DNA of 64,000 bases from Sphingobium terrigena (GTDB lineage: Bacteria > Pseudomonadota > Alphaproteobacteria > Sphingomonadales > Sphingomonadaceae): the NCBI RefSeq assembly GCF_003591655.1, contig NZ_QVRA01000020.1, forward strand, positions 254 to 64,253, given 5' to 3'. The notes under the pieces were generated by a model, which was not told the DNA's origin, did no database searches, and worked only from the letters and a program-made list of their open reading frames with translations. A program made the translations under genes and the position numbers. Shown one piece after another: positions 62,899 to 64,000 of the stretch. Numbering within the stretch: the first letter of the stretch is position 1; every line of letters begins with the position of its first letter.

Positions 62899-63636
62899 TC
62901 AAACGCTGGCGGGTTCCGTATCGGGTGCAGTTTCCACCGCAGGGTCAGATGCCTTCGCTTTGGTCACTCGCTTGCCGGTTTTTGGTTTGCTGTCCGGCTT
63001 GGCTCCTGCGACTTTAGAGGCTCTGCCGGCTTTGACGGCCGGTGCCGGGGCTAGGGCTTCCTTCACACTTTCTGCGCCGGGCTTGGCTCGCGGTTTGCGG
63101 CCGGGCTTGGCTTTGACCGGCTTCTCGCTCGCTGCGTCGACTGATGGACTGTCCGTTGCCGCTACTATCGCACGCTTGGCCGGAGCGGCCGCAACGGGCG
63201 TCTCGGGCTTGGCAGCAACAGTAACATCAGTGGCCTCCACCTTCTTGCGGCCGAGCCCAAGCCGATGCGCCACCTCCCGGCGCTGCTCGGAATAGCCCGG
63301 CGCGACCATCGGATAGTCCTTCGCCAGACTGTAGCGTTCCCGGTACTCGGCGGGGGTGAGGCCATGCCTGCCGATATGGCGCTTCAGGCTCTTGTAGGGC
63401 TTGCCGTCGATCAAGCTGATGATGTGGTCGCGCGACGCCAGGCTCTTGCGGACCGATACGGCCGGAACATGATCCGGTTCCGCGGGCGTTGTGACGGCGC
63501 TCTTGCGCTCCAGCGCCGTGCGTGTCGTTTCGATGATCGCGGGAATATCGGAGGCCGGTACCTGATTGTTCGCGAAATAGGCGCTCAGTAGTTGGACCGT
63601 CATCGCGGTGAAATCAGGTTCGATGGCATCGGACAT
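62899..63636 (-). CDS. MucR/Ros-type regulator with basic tail
   Basis: A 245-aa protein. Residues ~70-130 are the MucR/Ros domain (DGKPYKSLKRHIGRHGLTPA then EYRERYSLAKDYPMVAPGYS), but the first Cys of the zinc finger is replaced (ISLIDGK). The last ~110 residues are Lys/Ala/Pro-rich with repeated KPG(R)KPRAKPG segments, resembling histone H1 tails. ATG 63636 gives the normal MucR N-terminus MSDAIEPDFTAMTVQLLSAY. Likely a global or element regulator with non-specific DNA affinity. Confidence 0.85.
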   Translation of the reverse strand: MSDAIEPDFTAMTVQLLSAYFANNQVPASDIPAIIETTRTALERKSAVTTPAEPDHVPAVSVRKSLASRDHIISLIDGKPYKSLKRHIGRHGLTPAEYRERYSLAKDYPMVAPGYSEQRREVAHRLGLGRKKVEATDVTVAAKPETPVAAAPAKRAIVAATDSPSVDAASEKPVKAKPGRKPRAKPGAESVKEALAPAPAVKAGRASKVAGAKPDSKPKTGKRVTKAKASDPAVETAPDTEPASV

Positions 63637-63848
63637 GGAAAACTCCAGATCGAGGAAGAAGGAGATGGACGCCTCTGGCACAAAAACGTTGCGGAACATC
63701 TAAACGCGAAGCGCCGATGACCACAAGCCGGGAATGTATATCGCTTGTGCGGGCTGCCGTTGCAAATTGAACAGCAGCAATGGGAGAGGGAGAGGGGAGG
63801 GCGGAGACGAGATCGAATGAATGGTCTCGATTTTGCGAAAGACAGCTC

Positions 63849-64000
63849 ATGGCCAACCGCGTGTCCGCCCATATCCAGATCGGCGGGGTCTTGTCCCGCA
63901 GCCGGTACCCGGAACTCATATCTGCGATCGCTGACGATGATCCCGCCATCGACTGGGATGGCACTCCGTTCGATCCCGCCGACCTACCGGCCACCGGTCC
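63849..64000 (+). CDS. hypothetical protein, partial (runs off right edge)
   Basis: The frame from ATG 63849 stays open to the window end: MANRVSAHIQIGGVLSRSRY, then acidic ISAIADDDPAIDWDGTPFD. The acidic composition and start suggest a real gene continuing outside the window; no family assigned. It is divergent from the mucR-like gene. Confidence 0.5.
   Translation, partial: MANRVSAHIQIGGVLSRSRYPELISAIADDDPAIDWDGTPFDPADLPATG

Noticed and set aside
1..64000. CRISPR arrays, tRNA or rRNA genes, oriT, relaxase and coupling protein
   Set aside because: I looked for regularly spaced repeats, tRNA-like and rRNA sequence, and TraI/TraD motifs and found none; the transfer-initiation genes presumably lie outside the window.

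Overview
This 64 kb window is high-GC alphaproteobacterial DNA, most likely from a sphingomonad (Sphingobium, Sphingomonas or Novosphingobium type). I infer this from the lasso-peptide locus with isopeptidase, TonB receptor, FecR and ECF sigma factor, the MucR/Ros regulator, the F-type conjugation genes and the ParB/Toprim/strawberry-notch backbone that sphingomonad plasmids and integrative conjugative elements carry. Nearly everything fits one large conjugative element or megaplasmid. Relaxase, coupling protein, replication initiator and oriT are not in the window.

Layout. (1) 1-5321: a large serine recombinase running off the left edge, then an AAA+ ATPase/subtilisin pair that matches the IetAS anti-phage system. 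(2) 5.6-13.6 kb: cargo in short operons: a DUF1275 membrane protein with two small coupled genes, an XRE regulator/PhnA-like/acyl carrier protein trio, an MFS transporter, and a P-loop ATPase sandwiched between two paralogous ~87-residue proteins. (3) 13.6-35.8 kb: a nearly complete F-type type IV secretion/mating-pair operon on the minus strand (dsbC-traA-traL-E-K-B-V-C-three small membrane proteins-traW-U-small gene-two traN parts-trbC-S26 peptidase-traF-thioredoxin-like-traH-traG). Most junctions are 4-nt stop/start overlaps. A region of repeated TTCCGG motifs lies upstream of it. (4) 36-37.7 kb: a small conserved-looking gene, an XRE regulator and a GntR regulator. (5) 37.9-47 kb: a complete lasso-peptide locus. 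Precursor, leader-binding protease and lasso cyclase lie on the plus strand and converge on a minus-strand operon of ECF sigma factor, FecR, TonB receptor with STN domain, and isopeptidase. The 43-aa precursor predicts a core with an 8-residue Gly1-Asp8 ring and no aromatic residue. (6) 47-53 kb: toxin-antitoxin-like cargo (Fic with a palindromic operator over its start codon, a nucleotidyltransferase-HEPN fusion, VapC with a wHTH-AbrB antitoxin), RadC and a membrane-tethered LuxR regulator. (7) 53-64 kb: plasmid/ICE backbone: sigma-region-4-like protein, Toprim primase-like protein, HU, ParB-like protein, SEC-C protein, a methyltransferase plus strawberry-notch helicase giant, a ParDE pair whose parD carries an apparent 1-nt deletion, a MucR homologue with a basic tail, and a partial gene at the right edge.

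How the parts fit: the tra block moves the element, the ParB/Toprim/helicase block maintains it, and the toxin-antitoxin and IetAS modules plausibly stabilise and defend it. The lasso locus looks self-contained: the peptide is made and matured by the A-B-C proteins, may be re-imported through the TonB receptor and opened by the isopeptidase, and the STN-FecR-sigma relay could sense it. All functional statements rest on motif recognition by eye; no database search was run.
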